DNA of 64,000 nucleotides from an uncultured Pseudohongiella sp. (GTDB taxonomy: Bacteria > Pseudomonadota > Gammaproteobacteria > Pseudomonadales > Pseudohongiellaceae). The stretch's first letter is position 1. Each line of letters starts with the position of its first letter. The translations under genes and the position numbers were made by a program. The stretch lies in NCBI GenBank assembly GCA_902597095.1, contig CACJWK010000001.1, forward strand, positions 1 through 64,000, written 5' to 3'. Below, piece by piece: positions 1 to 10,273 of this stretch. A model generated the notes under the pieces. It searched no databases, was not told the origin of the DNA, and saw nothing but the letters and a program-made list of their open reading frames with translations.

Positions 1-16
1 CATTGAGCGGGCCCAT
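1..16 (-). CDS. 5' end of an unidentified gene leaving the window
   Basis: On the minus strand an ATG at 16..14 follows a GGAGG motif with four bases between them, and reads M-G-P-L-N before the window ends. It lies just downstream of the GST gene on the same strand, so the two are probably co-transcribed. Nothing can be said about the product; the call rests only on the ribosome binding site and start codon. Confidence 0.35.
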
Positions 17-34
17 AGTACCTCCGTGTGTTTG

Positions 35-682
35 CTACTGGCGCGGCTTGTTGGCTTCAGCCGCACGCAGGTAGGCAGGTCTTAGAATGATTCGGTCGCG
101 ATAGGTCTGCAGAGAGCTTGCCAGTGGCAGCTCGTAGTTCAGAACCCAGTTCAGGCAGGTGGTTAAAAAGAGGTCGGCCAGCGTAAATTTGTCCCAAAGC
201 AAAAATTCCCGGTCCGCCAGCGCCGTTTCGACAACTTCGAGCATACGCAGCACATACTCGCGGGCGGACGCCATGGCTGCAGGCGCTTCGCCGTAGATAT
301 TGCTGAGCGCACCGTGGCGGCGCATGACGTAAAGACTGGTTTCATCGAGTTCGCCATAAATGAAACTCAGCCACTCATCTTCCTTGGCCGCTTCCTCAAT
401 CGATTCGGGGGCGCTGAGCACAGACGCGTTGCCAAACCGGGCCACCAGATAACGGCAAATAGCAAAAGTTTCGGAAATTTTGACCGGTCCGACCTCGCAA
501 AACGGGATCTTCTGTTTCGGATTCAGGGCGGTGTAAGTCTCTGTCTTGGTCTCTCCCGTGCGGGGACCGATCGGCTCAAGCCGGTAGTTGAGGCCGAGTT
601 CTTCAGCAACCCAGATAGGTCTCAGGGTGCGCGCCGTGCCGGCGCCCCAAAGTGTGGGCTGGATGTGGTCAAAATCTCCCAT
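35..682 (-). CDS. glutathione S-transferase family protein
   Basis: The 215-residue product has the usual two-domain GST layout and length. The N-terminal thioredoxin-like half contains KIPF with the expected cis-proline (near residue 59) and SETFAIC, which matches the E/D-S glutathione-contact motif. The C-terminal half is helical and contains DKFTLADLFLTT, matching the conserved N-capping/hydrophobic staple region. It is probably a cytosolic detoxification or conjugation enzyme; the substrate cannot be told. It ends in TAG, showing that TAG is a normal stop here. Another gene appears to start 18 bases downstream on the same strand. Confidence 0.88.
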   Translation of the reverse strand: MGDFDHIQPTLWGAGTARTLRPIWVAEELGLNYRLEPIGPRTGETKTETYTALNPKQKIPFCEVGPVKISETFAICRYLVARFGNASVLSAPESIEEAAKEDEWLSFIYGELDETSLYVMRRHGALSNIYGEAPAAMASAREYVLRMLEVVETALADREFLLWDKFTLADLFLTTCLNWVLNYELPLASSLQTYRDRIILRPAYLRAAEANKPRQ

Positions 683-1079
683 GTACAGCAGTGTAATACA
701 GAAATTAGGGTAATGGAGAATTTACCGGGCAACAAGTTCACCCTCTGCATTGGCCTGTGTGAAATCAGACCGGTTTGACACGCTGTCCGCCGAGCTACAC
801 GCGCGGTGCAAAACGCGGTAACCTCTCAGTTGAAGCCAGAGACAATCGGTTAGATTGTCAAGCCGACCTACAAGAAGCTCTACGGTTAGAGAGTCGGCTC
901 AGAAACGCCGCCGATGACGTGCGGCGAAACGCCTGACACCCTGCTGAAAAGATAGCCGACAAGGTTGCCGGAATCTGAAAGACTGCTATTTGAACCCGAT
1001 TGATTCCTCGGGCGCAGACGTTCGCTGAGCGAAACCGTCAGCGCTCCAAACTCCTCACAAGACACGCTGGAGGTCTGCC
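683..1079. other. intergenic region between GST and M14 gene
   Basis: This 397-base gap separates divergently transcribed genes, so it should hold promoters for both. I see no convincing ORF, RNA gene or terminator in it; the ORF-track entry 314..778 reaches into it only as a shadow of the GST gene. A GGAGG motif near its right end, six bases before the ATG at 1080, is the ribosome binding site of the M14 gene. Confidence 0.6.
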
Positions 1080-2429
1080 ATGCGTAGCTGCGCTCTGCAT
1101 CAATTTTTCCCCTATGTTCTGCTGACGACTCTGCTCATCATCTGCGCGTCCGCGTTTGCCGATACCGCCGTTGAAAGTGTCAGGTGGCCGGACGTAACCT
1201 ACGACTCCTCAGTGCCCACAATGGAATCGGTGCTGGGCTATGCCCCGGGCGATCAGATCACTTCCATCGAGCAGGCTCATGCTTATCTGCGCGCGCTGTC
1301 AGAGTCACAACCGGCGCGAACGCGACTGATTGAATATGCCCGCAGCTGGGAAGGCCGGCCGCTGGTCTATTTTCTGATCGGCAGTGAACAGACCATGAGT
1401 CGGCTCGAAGAGGTCAAGGCCGGCATGCGGGCCTTGGCCGATCCGGCTGAACTGTCCGGCAGTGAAATTGATGCGCTGGTTGCTGAGTTGCCCGCTGTTG
1501 TCTGGCTTGCCTATGGGGTACATGGCAATGAAATTTCCAGCACGGATGCGGGCTTGCAAACCGCCTATCATCTGCTGGCCGCTCAGGGAGAGCCCTTCAA
1601 CACCATCGGTGACAACACGCTAGTGGCGATAGACCCCAGTCAGAACCCGGACGGCAGGATGCGTTTTGTGAACCACTTTCGTGAAACCTATGGCATCGAG
1701 CCGAGCGTTTCTGCGATCGCTGCTGAGCGTCGCGAACCCTGGCCGGCAGGGCGCACGAATCATTATCTGTTTGATCTGAACCGGGACTGGTTGCCGCTCA
1801 CGCAGCCGGAGGTGATCGGCAGGGTCAAAACCTTTCAGGAGTATTTCCCGCTGGTGCACGTCGATATCCACGAGATGGGAACCGACTCAAGCTATTTTTT
1901 TCCACCGCCGGCCCAGCCTTTCAATCCCCACTATGTCGATGCACAGCAGGAAATGCTCGACGCCTACGGCCGCAACAATGCCAAGTGGTTCGATCATTTT
2001 GGCTTTGAGTATTTTACTCAGGCCGTTTATGACGCCTACTACCCGGGCTACGGCGATTCCTGGCCGGCGTTTCAGGGCAGTGTCGGTATGACCTTTGAGA
2101 TGGCCTCAGCGCGTGGGCTGGCGGGCGAGCGTCGTAACGGCGAGATAGTCACCTATGCCGATGGCGTGCAGCGCCATTTCGTGGCATCGATTGCAACGGT
2201 AGAGACCGCGTTGGTAAACCGGGAGACCTTCTTGCGGAATTTCGTTGAGTATCGACGCAGTGCGGATGCCGGCGAGCATGGAGGCCCACGCGAGTATGTG
2301 ATTCCACTGACCGGCGACCGATCGGTGGTCCACAAACTGGCTGCCAATCTGGTGCGGCATGGCATCGAAATCCGGCGGACGACCGAGAAAGCCCGGGCGT
2401 GTGATGTCGAATTGCCAGTGGGATCGTAG
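1080..2429 (+). pseudogene. M14 carboxypeptidase-like protein, N-terminal part before in-frame TAG
   Basis: This is the catalytic half of an exported zinc carboxypeptidase-like enzyme. A signal peptide (about residues 1-27) is followed by an M14 domain with the HxxE zinc motif in GVHGNEISS (H148, E151) and the third ligand in DIHEMG (H264). The start is fixed by GGAGG six bases upstream. Translation stops at a TAG (codon 450, bases 2427-2429), but the same frame continues without another stop to 3773. Both parts together give about 897 codons, as in the large M14 proteins that carry a GATase-like C-terminal domain. In the homologues I remember, an aromatic residue fits the stop position. This may be a recent nonsense mutation, a sequencing error or readthrough; the catalytic residues are all present. 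Confidence 0.85.
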
Positions 2430-2432
2430 CTG

Positions 2433-3773
2433 GTGACTTCCCGGCAGCCCGCCGGTCGCATGGTGCGTACTTTCCTTGAGACGGAAAGCCCGATGGCGGA
2501 TGAGTTTCTTGCTGAGCAGGAGCGTCGCCGGTCACTGGGATTGCGGGCAGAACTTTACGATATCCTTGGCTGGTCGCTGCCGAGTTTATACAACGTTGAA
2601 GTGATCCCCTGCGATCGTGTCAGCGTCGGCGAAGAACGTTTCGAGGGAGACGGCATCCCTGCCTTCGAGCTACCGGAGGCGTCACAGCTGGGTTGGTTGG
2701 TGCCATGGGGCGGTCGGGCAGCGGGTCGTTTTCTGGCGGCAGCCCAGCGTGCCGGGCTAAAGGTGCAGGGGGCTGATGAGGTCATGACTCTGGCCAATCG
2801 CAGATATGATCGCGGCACGCTGGTGGTGCGCCTGGCGGACAATCCGGATTACGACGCCGGGGAGTTGCACAGAATGGTCAGCCAACTTGCACAAGTGAGT
2901 GGTGCAGAGGTGGTGGCGACAGACACCAGTTACTCGGAAGAAGGCGTCTCTTTTGGCAGCCGGAGCGTCATGGCGCTGCCGGCGCCCAGAATTGCACTGG
3001 CATGGGATGATCCTACCGTCTCATACTCGGCGGGAAACACCCGATTTGTGCTGGAGCGGCAGTTTGGCTATCCGGTGGAGCCCGTCCGGGTCGAGCATAT
3101 TGCCTCCGATGAACTCGACCGGTTCGACGTGCTGATTCTCCCCGACGGAGGCAACTATGCCGGCGTGCTCGGCGCCCGGGGTATTGAGCGTCTGAAGAAT
3201 TGGGTCGAACGTGGTGGCGTGCTGGTCGCCATGAGCGGTGGCATGCGCTTTGCGGCCAGTGATGCAGTTGGCTTACTTCCCACCGATCTTGAACTGCTGG
3301 CCGGCGGCAAAGAGGCGAATGATGATGAAGGTGATGTCGTGGAAGGCACGATATTGGCAGATCAGGAGGCCTATCAGCAGGCGATTCTGCCGGAAGCGCC
3401 GCGTCCGGATTCCCTGCCCGGTGTGTTACTGCGAACCAGGACCACGCAGGACACCTGGCTGAGTGCAGGGGTGACAGACGGCGTGGTTTTCATGGTGGAA
3501 GGTCGGGATGTCTATCGTCCTCTGACTCTGGATGAAGGCTGGAACGCGCTGTATTTCGAGGCTCCCGAGAACCTCGGGGCAGGGGGACATCTGTGGGTCG
3601 AGAATCGTCAGCAGTGGGCCTTCAAACCTGCCGTGGTCCAGGCCAACTACGGTGACGGACTGGTGATTGGCTTTGTTGCTGATCCCACCTTCCGGGCTGC
3701 TCTTGATGGCGCCAACGTGGTGTTTCTGAACGCGGTGCTGCGGGGTCCGGGCCATACTGCGCGGGTCCGATGA
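2433..3773 (+). pseudogene. M14 carboxypeptidase-like protein, C-terminal GATase-like part after TAG
   Basis: This is the continuation, in the same frame, of the ORF ending at 2429. The GTG at 2433 is only the first possible start codon after the stop, and no ribosome binding site precedes it. QPAGRMVRTFLE at its beginning reads as the normal continuation of the M14 domain. The second half contains FDVLILPDGGNYAG and LKNWVERGGVLVAMSG, typical of class I glutamine-amidotransferase-like / DJ-1-like folds appended to this M14 family, probably without amidotransferase activity. It is unlikely to be made as a separate protein, because the signal peptide lies in the upstream part. Confidence 0.8.
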
Positions 3774-3826
3774 GGCGCTGCTTGATGGCTGAGCGAAGGC
3801 ACTGCCTTTCCGGCTGAACCTATGGC

Positions 3827-3860
3827 GCTGATTGCTGAACCGGGCTGGGCAGCAATCAGC
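3827..3860. repeat. perfect 11-bp inverted repeat (hairpin)
   Basis: GCTGATTGCTG (3827-3837) and CAGCAATCAGC (3850-3860) are exact reverse complements around a 12-base loop. The repeat lies about 50 bases after the M14 gene and about 175 bases before pntA. No T-tract follows, so it is not a standard intrinsic terminator; it could be a transcript-end-stabilising hairpin or an operator. Confidence 0.6.
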
Positions 3861-4034
3861 AGCCCTGGCTGTGGCCCGTCAGGCATCGCCGAACCGCTGA
3901 CGAACAATCCGCTCAGCTTTCCGACGCGGCAGATCATCTGATCTGCGCCGGACAGATCTCCGTTTCAAGACCAGTTCAAAACTTGGTATAAACGCAGATC
4001 AGATCAATCCCCTTTGGGAACTTTGGAGCAAGGC

Positions 4035-5609
4035 ATGAGGATAGGAGCACCCAAGGAAACAGCTCAGGGTGAGGCGCGTGTTGCGCTGACGCCGGAGAGC
4101 GCCGAGCGTTTGCAGAAACTCGGTTATGACTGTTTGGTGGAAAGCGGGGCCGGTGCCGCGGCGTCAATCACCGACGCGGCGTATGAGGCGGCAGGCGTCA
4201 GAATCGTCGACACGGCAGCGGAACTCTGGAGTGATGCGGATGTCATCGTCAAGGTGCGCGAACCATCTGCAGACGAAATTGAAGCCGCGCCTGACGGCAA
4301 AACCCTGATCAGTTTTATCTGGCCGGCAGCGAATGAAGCTTTGCTGGAAAAGCTGAAGGAAAAAAATATGAGCGTGCTGGCCATGGATATGGTGCCGCGA
4401 ATCAGCCGAGCCCAGAAGATGGATGCGCTCTCCTCGATGGCCAACATCGCCGGCTATCGCGCCGTAGTCGAAGCGGGCAACAATTTTGGTCGCTTTTTCA
4501 TGGGGCAGATGACGGCGGCGGGCAAAGTTCCACCCGCCAGAGTGCTGGTAGTCGGCGCAGGTGTTGCCGGTCTTGCCGCGATCGGGACGTCAGTGTCGCT
4601 CGGCGCGATTACCTTGGCCTTCGACGTACGTCCGGAGGTGTCCGAACAGATTGAGTCCATGGGAGCGGAATTTGTCTTTCTGGATTTTGAAGAAGAGCAG
4701 ACTGACGGCGCTGAAACCGGGGGATATGCTGCTCCGTCGAGCCCGGAGTTTCGCGAAAAGCAGCTGGAGAAATTTCGCGAGCTGGCGCCTGAGGTGGACA
4801 TCGTGATCACGACCGCGCTGATTCCGAACCGGCCGGCCCCCGAGCTTTGGACCGCAGACATGGTAGCGGCCATGAAACCGGGCTCGGTTGTTGTGGATCT
4901 TGCTGCCGAGCGGGGGGGTAACTGCAGCCTGACTCGGGCCGATGAGAAGCTGGTTACCGATCACGGTGTGACGGTCATTGGTTACACGGATTTTCCCAGT
5001 CGAATGGCGACCCAGTCGTCAAATCTTTACGCGACTAACATCCGCCATATGCTGGATGATCTGACGCCGGAGAAAGACGGCGCGCCAGTCATCGACATGG
5101 AAGATGATGTGATTCGTGGCGCTCTGGTAACTCATCAGGGGGAAGTAACCTGGCCACCGCCCCCACCCAAGGTCAAGGCGATCGCCGCCGCGGCGCCTAA
5201 GAAAAAAGAGGTTGAGGAAAGCGCTGAAGAGAAAGCGGCCCGTGAGCTAGCAGAAATGAAGAAATCTCTGAACCGGACCGGGCTACTGCTGGCGGTTGGG
5301 GGAGCGCTCTGTCTTGCGCTCGGTGCGGTGGCGCCGCCCAGTTTTATGCAGCATTTTATTGTTTTCGTGCTGTCCGTATTCATCGGCTTTCATGTCATCT
5401 GGGGTGTGGCCCATTCGCTGCACACGCCGCTCATGGCCATCACCAACGCCATTTCATCGATCATCATTGTCGGCGCGCTGCTGCAAATTGTCTCCAGTAG
5501 TTTGCTGGTAGTGCTGTTGGCTGCGCTGTCTGTGCTCATGGCGTCGGTTAATATATTTGGCGGTTTTCTGGTGACCCGTCGAATGCTTGCCATGTTCCAG
5601 AGGAGTTAA
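4035..5609 (+). CDS. pntA: NAD(P) transhydrogenase subunit alpha
   Basis: Alpha subunit of the proton-translocating transhydrogenase, which transfers hydride between NADH and NADP+ at the inner membrane. The ORF track starts at a TTG (4014), but the ATG at 4035 is preferred: GGAG lies six bases upstream, and MRIGAPKE is the family's usual N-terminus. The 524 residues comprise the NAD-binding domain I, with VLVVGAGVAGLAAIGTSVSL as Rossmann glycine motif, a charged linker (KKKEVEESAEEKAARE), and about four C-terminal membrane helices. This is the fused E. coli-type alpha chain. pntB begins three bases after the stop, so the two are certainly co-transcribed. Confidence 0.96.
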   Translation: MRIGAPKETAQGEARVALTPESAERLQKLGYDCLVESGAGAAASITDAAYEAAGVRIVDTAAELWSDADVIVKVREPSADEIEAAPDGKTLISFIWPAANEALLEKLKEKNMSVLAMDMVPRISRAQKMDALSSMANIAGYRAVVEAGNNFGRFFMGQMTAAGKVPPARVLVVGAGVAGLAAIGTSVSLGAITLAFDVRPEVSEQIESMGAEFVFLDFEEEQTDGAETGGYAAPSSPEFREKQLEKFRELAPEVDIVITTALIPNRPAPELWTADMVAAMKPGSVVVDLAAERGGNCSLTRADEKLVTDHGVTVIGYTDFPSRMATQSSNLYATNIRHMLDDLTPEKDGAPVIDMEDDVIRGALVTHQGEVTWPPPPPKVKAIAAAAPKKKEVEESAEEKAARELAEMKKSLNRTGLLLAVGGALCLALGAVAPPSFMQHFIVFVLSVFIGFHVIWGVAHSLHTPLMAITNAISSIIIVGALLQIVSSSLLVVLLAALSVLMASVNIFGGFLVTRRMLAMFQRS

Positions 5610-5612
5610 GGA

Positions 5613-7052
5613 ATGCATACTAACGAAGGACTTGTCACCGCGGCATATGTCGTCGCCGCCGTGCTGTTTATCCTCGCTCTTGGCGGCTTGTCGAATCAGG
5701 AAAAAGCCAAGCGCGCTATCTGGTACGGAATCATCGGGATGACTCTGGCGGTGGCTGCAACCGTCAGTGCTGCGGGTGGACAAACGGTACTGATTGCTCT
5801 GATGGTGATTCTTGGCGGGATTGGCGGCTGGTTCGTCGCGAATCGGGTTCAGATGACTCAGATGCCGGAACTTGTCGCGGGTTTTCACAGTCTGGTCGGT
5901 CTGGCTGCAGTCTTTATCGGGATCAATGCGGATCTTGAGATGGGTGCTGCGCTGGCGGCAAGGGCGGCCGGTGCTGCTGACCAGCTGGCGGGCTTCGCCG
6001 CCACCATCGCTGCTAAAAGCGCGGTTGAGCTGAGTATTCTCAAGGTCGAACTGTTTCTGGGCATCCTGATCGGAGCGATTACTTTTACCGGATCCATTAT
6101 CGCGTACGGCAAGCTGGCCGGCAGACTCAGTTCAGCGGCGCTGACCTTACCGGGTCGACACGCGCTGAACCTGGCCGCGCTGGTGGCCTGTTTTTTTCTC
6201 GGTTATCTCTACCTCGGCGGCGCAGGCTTGTGGACTTTGCTGCTGGTCACGCTGATTTCCGGGGCAGTCGGCTGTCATCTCATTCTTGCGATTGGCGGTG
6301 CCGACATGCCGGTAGTGGTTTCCATGCTTAACTCCTATTCGGGCTGGGCCGCCGCCGCCATTGGTTTCACACTTGGCAATGATCTGCTGATTGTCACCGG
6401 CGCGCTGGTGGGATCTTCGGGCGCCATTTTGTCCTACATCATGTGCAAGGGCATGAACCGCTCTTTTGTGTCGGTGATTCTCGGCGGCTGGGGCGGAGAG
6501 ACCCAGGCAGCCAGCACTGTCGAGGGCGAGATGATCGAGGCAAAAGCAGATGCGGTGGCGCAGGCGGTTCAGGATGCCGACAGCGTGATCATCGTGCCGG
6601 GCTATGGAATGGCGGTTGCCCAGGCGCAAGGGTCCGTGTCAGAGCTCACCAAACGACTGCGTGCGCAGGGCAAGACGGTGCGCTTTGCAATCCATCCCGT
6701 TGCCGGCCGATTGCCCGGGCACATGAACGTGTTGCTGGCGGAAGCAAAGGTGCCTTACGACATCGTGCTTGAAATGGAGGAGATCAATGACGATTTCCCC
6801 GAGACCGATGTCGTGATCATTATAGGCGCCAACGATATCGTCAATCCTGCTGCGCAGGATGATCCGGGCAGCCCCATCGCCGGTATGCCGGTGCTGGAAG
6901 TCTGGAAATCGCGTCATGTGTTCGTCTGCAAGCGAGGTCGGGGCACCGGTTATTCAGGCATTGAAAATCCCCTGTTTTTCAAGGAAAACACCCGGATGTT
7001 CTATGGTGACGCGAAAGCTTCAATGGACGACCTGCTGCGGGAGCTGGACTGA
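5613..7052 (+). CDS. pntB: NAD(P) transhydrogenase subunit beta
   Basis: Beta subunit of transhydrogenase, 479 residues. The N-terminal part has about nine membrane helices forming the proton channel with PntA. The C-terminal domain III binds NADP(H) and has the expected motifs: [30 protein letters not shown] and [14 protein letters not shown], then [16 protein letters not shown]. It starts three bases after the pntA stop, with its ribosome binding site (GAGGAG) inside the end of pntA. The enzyme supplies NADPH for biosynthesis and glutathione/thioredoxin reduction. Length and motifs are entirely typical. Confidence 0.97.
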   Translation: MHTNEGLVTAAYVVAAVLFILALGGLSNQEKAKRAIWYGIIGMTLAVAATVSAAGGQTVLIALMVILGGIGGWFVANRVQMTQMPELVAGFHSLVGLAAVFIGINADLEMGAALAARAAGAADQLAGFAATIAAKSAVELSILKVELFLGILIGAITFTGSIIAYGKLAGRLSSAALTLPGRHALNLAALVACFFLGYLYLGGAGLWTLLLVTLISGAVGCHLILAIGGADMPVVVSMLNSYSGWAAAAIGFTLGNDLLIVTGALVGSSGAILSYIMCKGMNRSFVSVILGGWGGETQAASTVEGEMIEAKADAVAQAVQDADSVIIVPGYGMAVAQAQGSVSELTKRLRAQGKTVRFAIHPVAGRLPGHMNVLLAEAKVPYDIVLEMEEINDDFPETDVVIIIGANDIVNPAAQDDPGSPIAGMPVLEVWKSRHVFVCKRGRGTGYSGIENPLFFKENTRMFYGDAKASMDDLLRELD

Positions 7053-7299
7053 TCAGGTCGGGCGACCGGGTTTCCCAGTCGTATTCCAGACACGCTCGGC
7101 TGAATCGCTTCAGAGCCTCAGCATAAGGGCCCGAAACCGGGCATCTGCGTCATTTCACTCGGCCCCGGCGCTGGCGGACAATTTGTGACAGTTTACTACT
7201 TGGAAATTGCGCATTCCGGCATCACAATACCGTAAAGAGGTAAATCTGCGGGTGTTGTCGCAGCGTAACCCTTTCGCTCGGCTTGTTGAGGAACTAACC

Positions 7300-8622
7300 A
7301 TGAGAATAGACAAAATACTGGGCTTCGGTGCCCTGCTGATCGCTCCCGCTCTGGGGAACGCGCAGGCGTCAGATGATCATCCGACCTATGCCAATGAGGT
7401 GTCTCGGATTATTCAGGACAACTGCCAGATCTGCCACCAGCCCGGTGCGATCGGCCCGATGTCGTTTACCAGCTATGAAGAAGTGCGCCCCTGGGCACCT
7501 CTGATACAGCTCAAGGTGAAGAGCCGCGATATGCCGCCTTATCATTATGACCGGGATACGGGCGTTCAGGAACTCAAGAACGACTGGCGTCTGTCGCAGG
7601 AGGACATCGACACGATAGTCGCCTGGGTCAATGCCGGATCGCCTTTGGGTAACCCGGAAGAGCTGCCGCCACCGCGAGAATTCCCCAGGAAAGGCGAATG
7701 GCGTCTGGCGGCAGATCTTGGTCAACCCGACCATATCATCCGATCAACCGCCTGGGATGTGCCGGCGGAAGGACAGGACCTCTGGTGGGAGCCGGTTGTG
7801 GATTCCGGTATTACCGAAAGCCGCTGCATCAAAGCGGTAGAGACGCTGCCTTCGGCCGCTGCACAAGGCTCGACGCACCATGCCAACTCGCATTTCAAGA
7901 TTCTCGATGAGGAAGGTGAGTGGATGGACAGCGACCGACTGTCAGAGTTTGCGCTTGGCAAGCTCGGCGAAAAAGTCCCCGAAGGTGCCTGCCGCAGAGC
8001 GCCCGCCAACTCTAAGGTTGAGTGGGAAATTCACTACTTCCCGGATGGAAACGCCGTCCCGCAGGATCAGGTCCAGGTAGGTATCTGGTTTTATGATGAG
8101 GAAGATGATTTTGTGGAAGAAGAGTCGTATAAGCAGGATCTGCGCGCCTATCGCCTCGACGGTGGTGGCGACTATATGATCCCGCCCCACGGCACGCTGA
8201 TGACCCAGGGCTTCCATTCCTTCGACCATCCTGTTCGCATCGACAGCTGGCAGCCGCATATGCACCTTCGCGGTGTGGCGATGTCTCTGGAGATGTTCAA
8301 TCCCGAGACGGGTCGCAAGGAAATGCTGAGCCAGGCGTCAAACTGGACCGCGGCATGGAACCACAGCCATACCTATGAGGAAGGCTACCAGCCGCTGGTT
8401 CCTGCAGGGGCCACGCTGATTATCTCTGCCTGGTACGACAATACCGAAAACAATCCCATGAATCCGGATCCGGATCAGTGGGTCGGAGCGGGGCAGCGCA
8501 CTACCGACGAGATGTCTCATGCCTGGATCGCGGTGACTCATCTTGATGAAGAGGGCTACGAGAAACTGCTTGTCGAACGTGAGGAGCGCGACCAGCGGAG
8601 TCTTGCCGGATCCGACGACTGA
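7300..8622 (+). CDS. exported c-type cytochrome / copper monooxygenase-like protein
   Basis: The ATG at 7300 is chosen over the ORF-track start at 7207: GAGG precedes it by eight bases and a clean Sec signal peptide follows (MRIDKILGFGALLIAPALG). The mature protein begins with a heme-binding CQICH (C42, C45, H46), and RDMPPYH offers a possible axial Met. The C-terminal half has PHMHLRG and WNHSHTY, plus NPDPDQWV and TTDEMSHAW, which resemble the copper type II ascorbate-dependent monooxygenase (PHM/DBM) C-terminal domain. A periplasmic redox enzyme is likely; the substrate is unknown. It is monocistronic, with a strong terminator about 30 bases after the stop. Confidence 0.75.
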   Translation: MRIDKILGFGALLIAPALGNAQASDDHPTYANEVSRIIQDNCQICHQPGAIGPMSFTSYEEVRPWAPLIQLKVKSRDMPPYHYDRDTGVQELKNDWRLSQEDIDTIVAWVNAGSPLGNPEELPPPREFPRKGEWRLAADLGQPDHIIRSTAWDVPAEGQDLWWEPVVDSGITESRCIKAVETLPSAAAQGSTHHANSHFKILDEEGEWMDSDRLSEFALGKLGEKVPEGACRRAPANSKVEWEIHYFPDGNAVPQDQVQVGIWFYDEEDDFVEEESYKQDLRAYRLDGGGDYMIPPHGTLMTQGFHSFDHPVRIDSWQPHMHLRGVAMSLEMFNPETGRKEMLSQASNWTAAWNHSHTYEEGYQPLVPAGATLIISAWYDNTENNPMNPDPDQWVGAGQRTTDEMSHAWIAVTHLDEEGYEKLLVEREERDQRSLAGSDD

Positions 8623-8650
8623 CAGACCGTAACGTCGACTTCGAGAGCAA

Positions 8651-8685
8651 AAAGCCAGGTGCCCTCGGTACCTGGCTTTATTTTT
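8651..8685 (+). terminator. intrinsic terminator after the cytochrome/monooxygenase-like gene
   Basis: A 10-bp perfect stem, AAAGCCAGGT with ACCTGGCTTT (8651-8660 / 8670-8679), encloses a 9-base loop and runs into TTTATTTTT. It lies 29 bases after the stop codon of the upstream gene. Apart from this terminator, the gap 8623-9014 holds no gene I can support; the small plus-strand ORFs there look spurious. Confidence 0.9.
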
Positions 8686-9014
8686 GCTTCTGTGGCTCGC
8701 AGAACCGGGGCTTCCGTTCGGGCCGGCCGGCTTCGGGTGGGGCAAGCCCGTCACCACCCGCCATACCGATGAATGTCGCTCTCCCTGGTTGATCAGTAGG
8801 CCATTGCTGTTCACCCGGTTCGCTGGATATGCAGATCGGGCACCGGTATCCTTCGTCAGGCAAGTCATTTTCAAATCAGGCTGCGCCCTGCGCGATCTCC
8901 GAACCGCTTGCATACGCGCCGGATTTCTGTGCCCTGGCCGGTTTGGGTTTCAGGCTCTGATCAGTTATTAGTGCGTAGTGTTCAGGTTCAGGGGACAGCG
9001 TCATCGGGGGAGCT

Positions 9015-10028
9015 GTGTTTTTCTTTTCGCCACACAAGGACATCGTCGGGCATGCCCTTGCCTGTGCCGATGAACCCGTTCAGGCCAGGCACAGTATACT
9101 GACAGACGGGACAGAAGTGACCCTTCTGGATTGTGGTGTGATCCGGATTGAGCCGAACACAGCGAGTCAACTCTCTCTTGTCATTTCCTGCGGCGTTCAT
9201 GGCAACGAGACAGCGCCTATAGAAATTGTGTCGCAACTTGTCAGCGACTTGCTGTCCGGGGAAGTCAGCAGTGCTGTCCGGGTTCTGTTCATTCTTGCGA
9301 ATCCCTGGGCCATGGCGGAGGACAGACGTTTCGTTGATCTCAACATGAACAGGCTGTTCTGCGGTCAGTGGCAGTATGAAGATCTCAGTCTGAAAGAGGT
9401 GAAGCGGGCCGCCAGGCTGGAGGCTTATGTGGCGAATTTCTTCGCCGAGGAACCGGTTACCGTCGAGCAGCGGCTGCACTATGACTGCCACACGGCGATC
9501 AGAGCGTCGGCTAGAGAGCGCTTTGCTGTGTATCCTTTTGTGCCTGGCCGGGTGCTTCCTGAACATCAGCAAGCCCTTCTGACCCGTGCTGACATCGAAA
9601 CCGTCATGCTGCAGCAGGAGCCTGCCAACACGTTCTCTTCTTTTACTTCAGTTAAACAGGATGCGCAGAGTTTTACTCTGGAATTGGGGAAGGTCATGCC
9701 CTTTGGCGCCAATGATTTGTCGCGCTTTTCTGGTATCGACCTGCTCCTTCGGGCTTTGATCTCCGATGAAGAGTTGCCGAACACACCGGCAGGTGGCATG
9801 GAACAGTTCGTGGTGCATCACACCCTTGAGAAGTCCAGCGAAAACTGGACATTCCACGTGCCCGATGATGCGCCGAATTTTTCTGAGTGTACGCCGGGCA
9901 GTCTGATTGCCGAAGACGGGGGCGTGCAGTATCTCGTTGGAGCGGAACCGGAGTACATTGTGTTTCCCAATCCCCGGGTCAAGGTGGGCGAACGAGCAGG
10001 ACTGATGCTGCGAAAACTGAGTAAGTGA
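9015..10028 (+). CDS. astE: succinylglutamate desuccinylase / aspartoacylase family protein
   Basis: Zinc hydrolase of 337 residues, the usual AstE length. It has the zinc motif in SCGVHGNETAPIEIV, the substrate-binding DLNMNRLF, and the third zinc ligand region YDCHTAIR. AstE releases succinate and glutamate from N-succinylglutamate in the last step of the arginine succinyltransferase pathway. The GTG start follows a GGGGG stretch by four bases. No astCADB genes are in the window, so the gene is separated from the rest of the pathway; a related amidohydrolase role is possible. Confidence 0.82.
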   Translation: MFFFSPHKDIVGHALACADEPVQARHSILTDGTEVTLLDCGVIRIEPNTASQLSLVISCGVHGNETAPIEIVSQLVSDLLSGEVSSAVRVLFILANPWAMAEDRRFVDLNMNRLFCGQWQYEDLSLKEVKRAARLEAYVANFFAEEPVTVEQRLHYDCHTAIRASARERFAVYPFVPGRVLPEHQQALLTRADIETVMLQQEPANTFSSFTSVKQDAQSFTLELGKVMPFGANDLSRFSGIDLLLRALISDEELPNTPAGGMEQFVVHHTLEKSSENWTFHVPDDAPNFSECTPGSLIAEDGGVQYLVGAEPEYIVFPNPRVKVGERAGLMLRKLSK

Positions 10029-10273
10029 GGAAGTCAGTAGGCTAGGAGCGAGGCAGTCTGACGGCCAGCTCCACCCCTACGCTCTGAGAGCCGGGCACTG
10101 CGCCGGAACTGACAGCCCGGCCGGCCTGTCGCAGGGTCGCGTTAGACTAACCGGTGGAGAGGTATGATAGTCTTGATCTCCTATACAGAACGAACCCTGG
10201 CACGAGTCAGGGAGAGCGAGTTTGTAAACGTCCATTACAAGTCAAGCAAGCTTAGATCGATTGGAGAGGCAGC

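Noticed and set aside
314-778. 154-aa plus-strand ORF opposite the GST gene
   Set aside because: It lies mostly antisense to a clear GST gene and its translation shows no domain-like pattern; a shadow ORF.
8908-9102. 64-aa ORF before astE
   Set aside because: Overlaps the astE start region in another frame, no family pattern.
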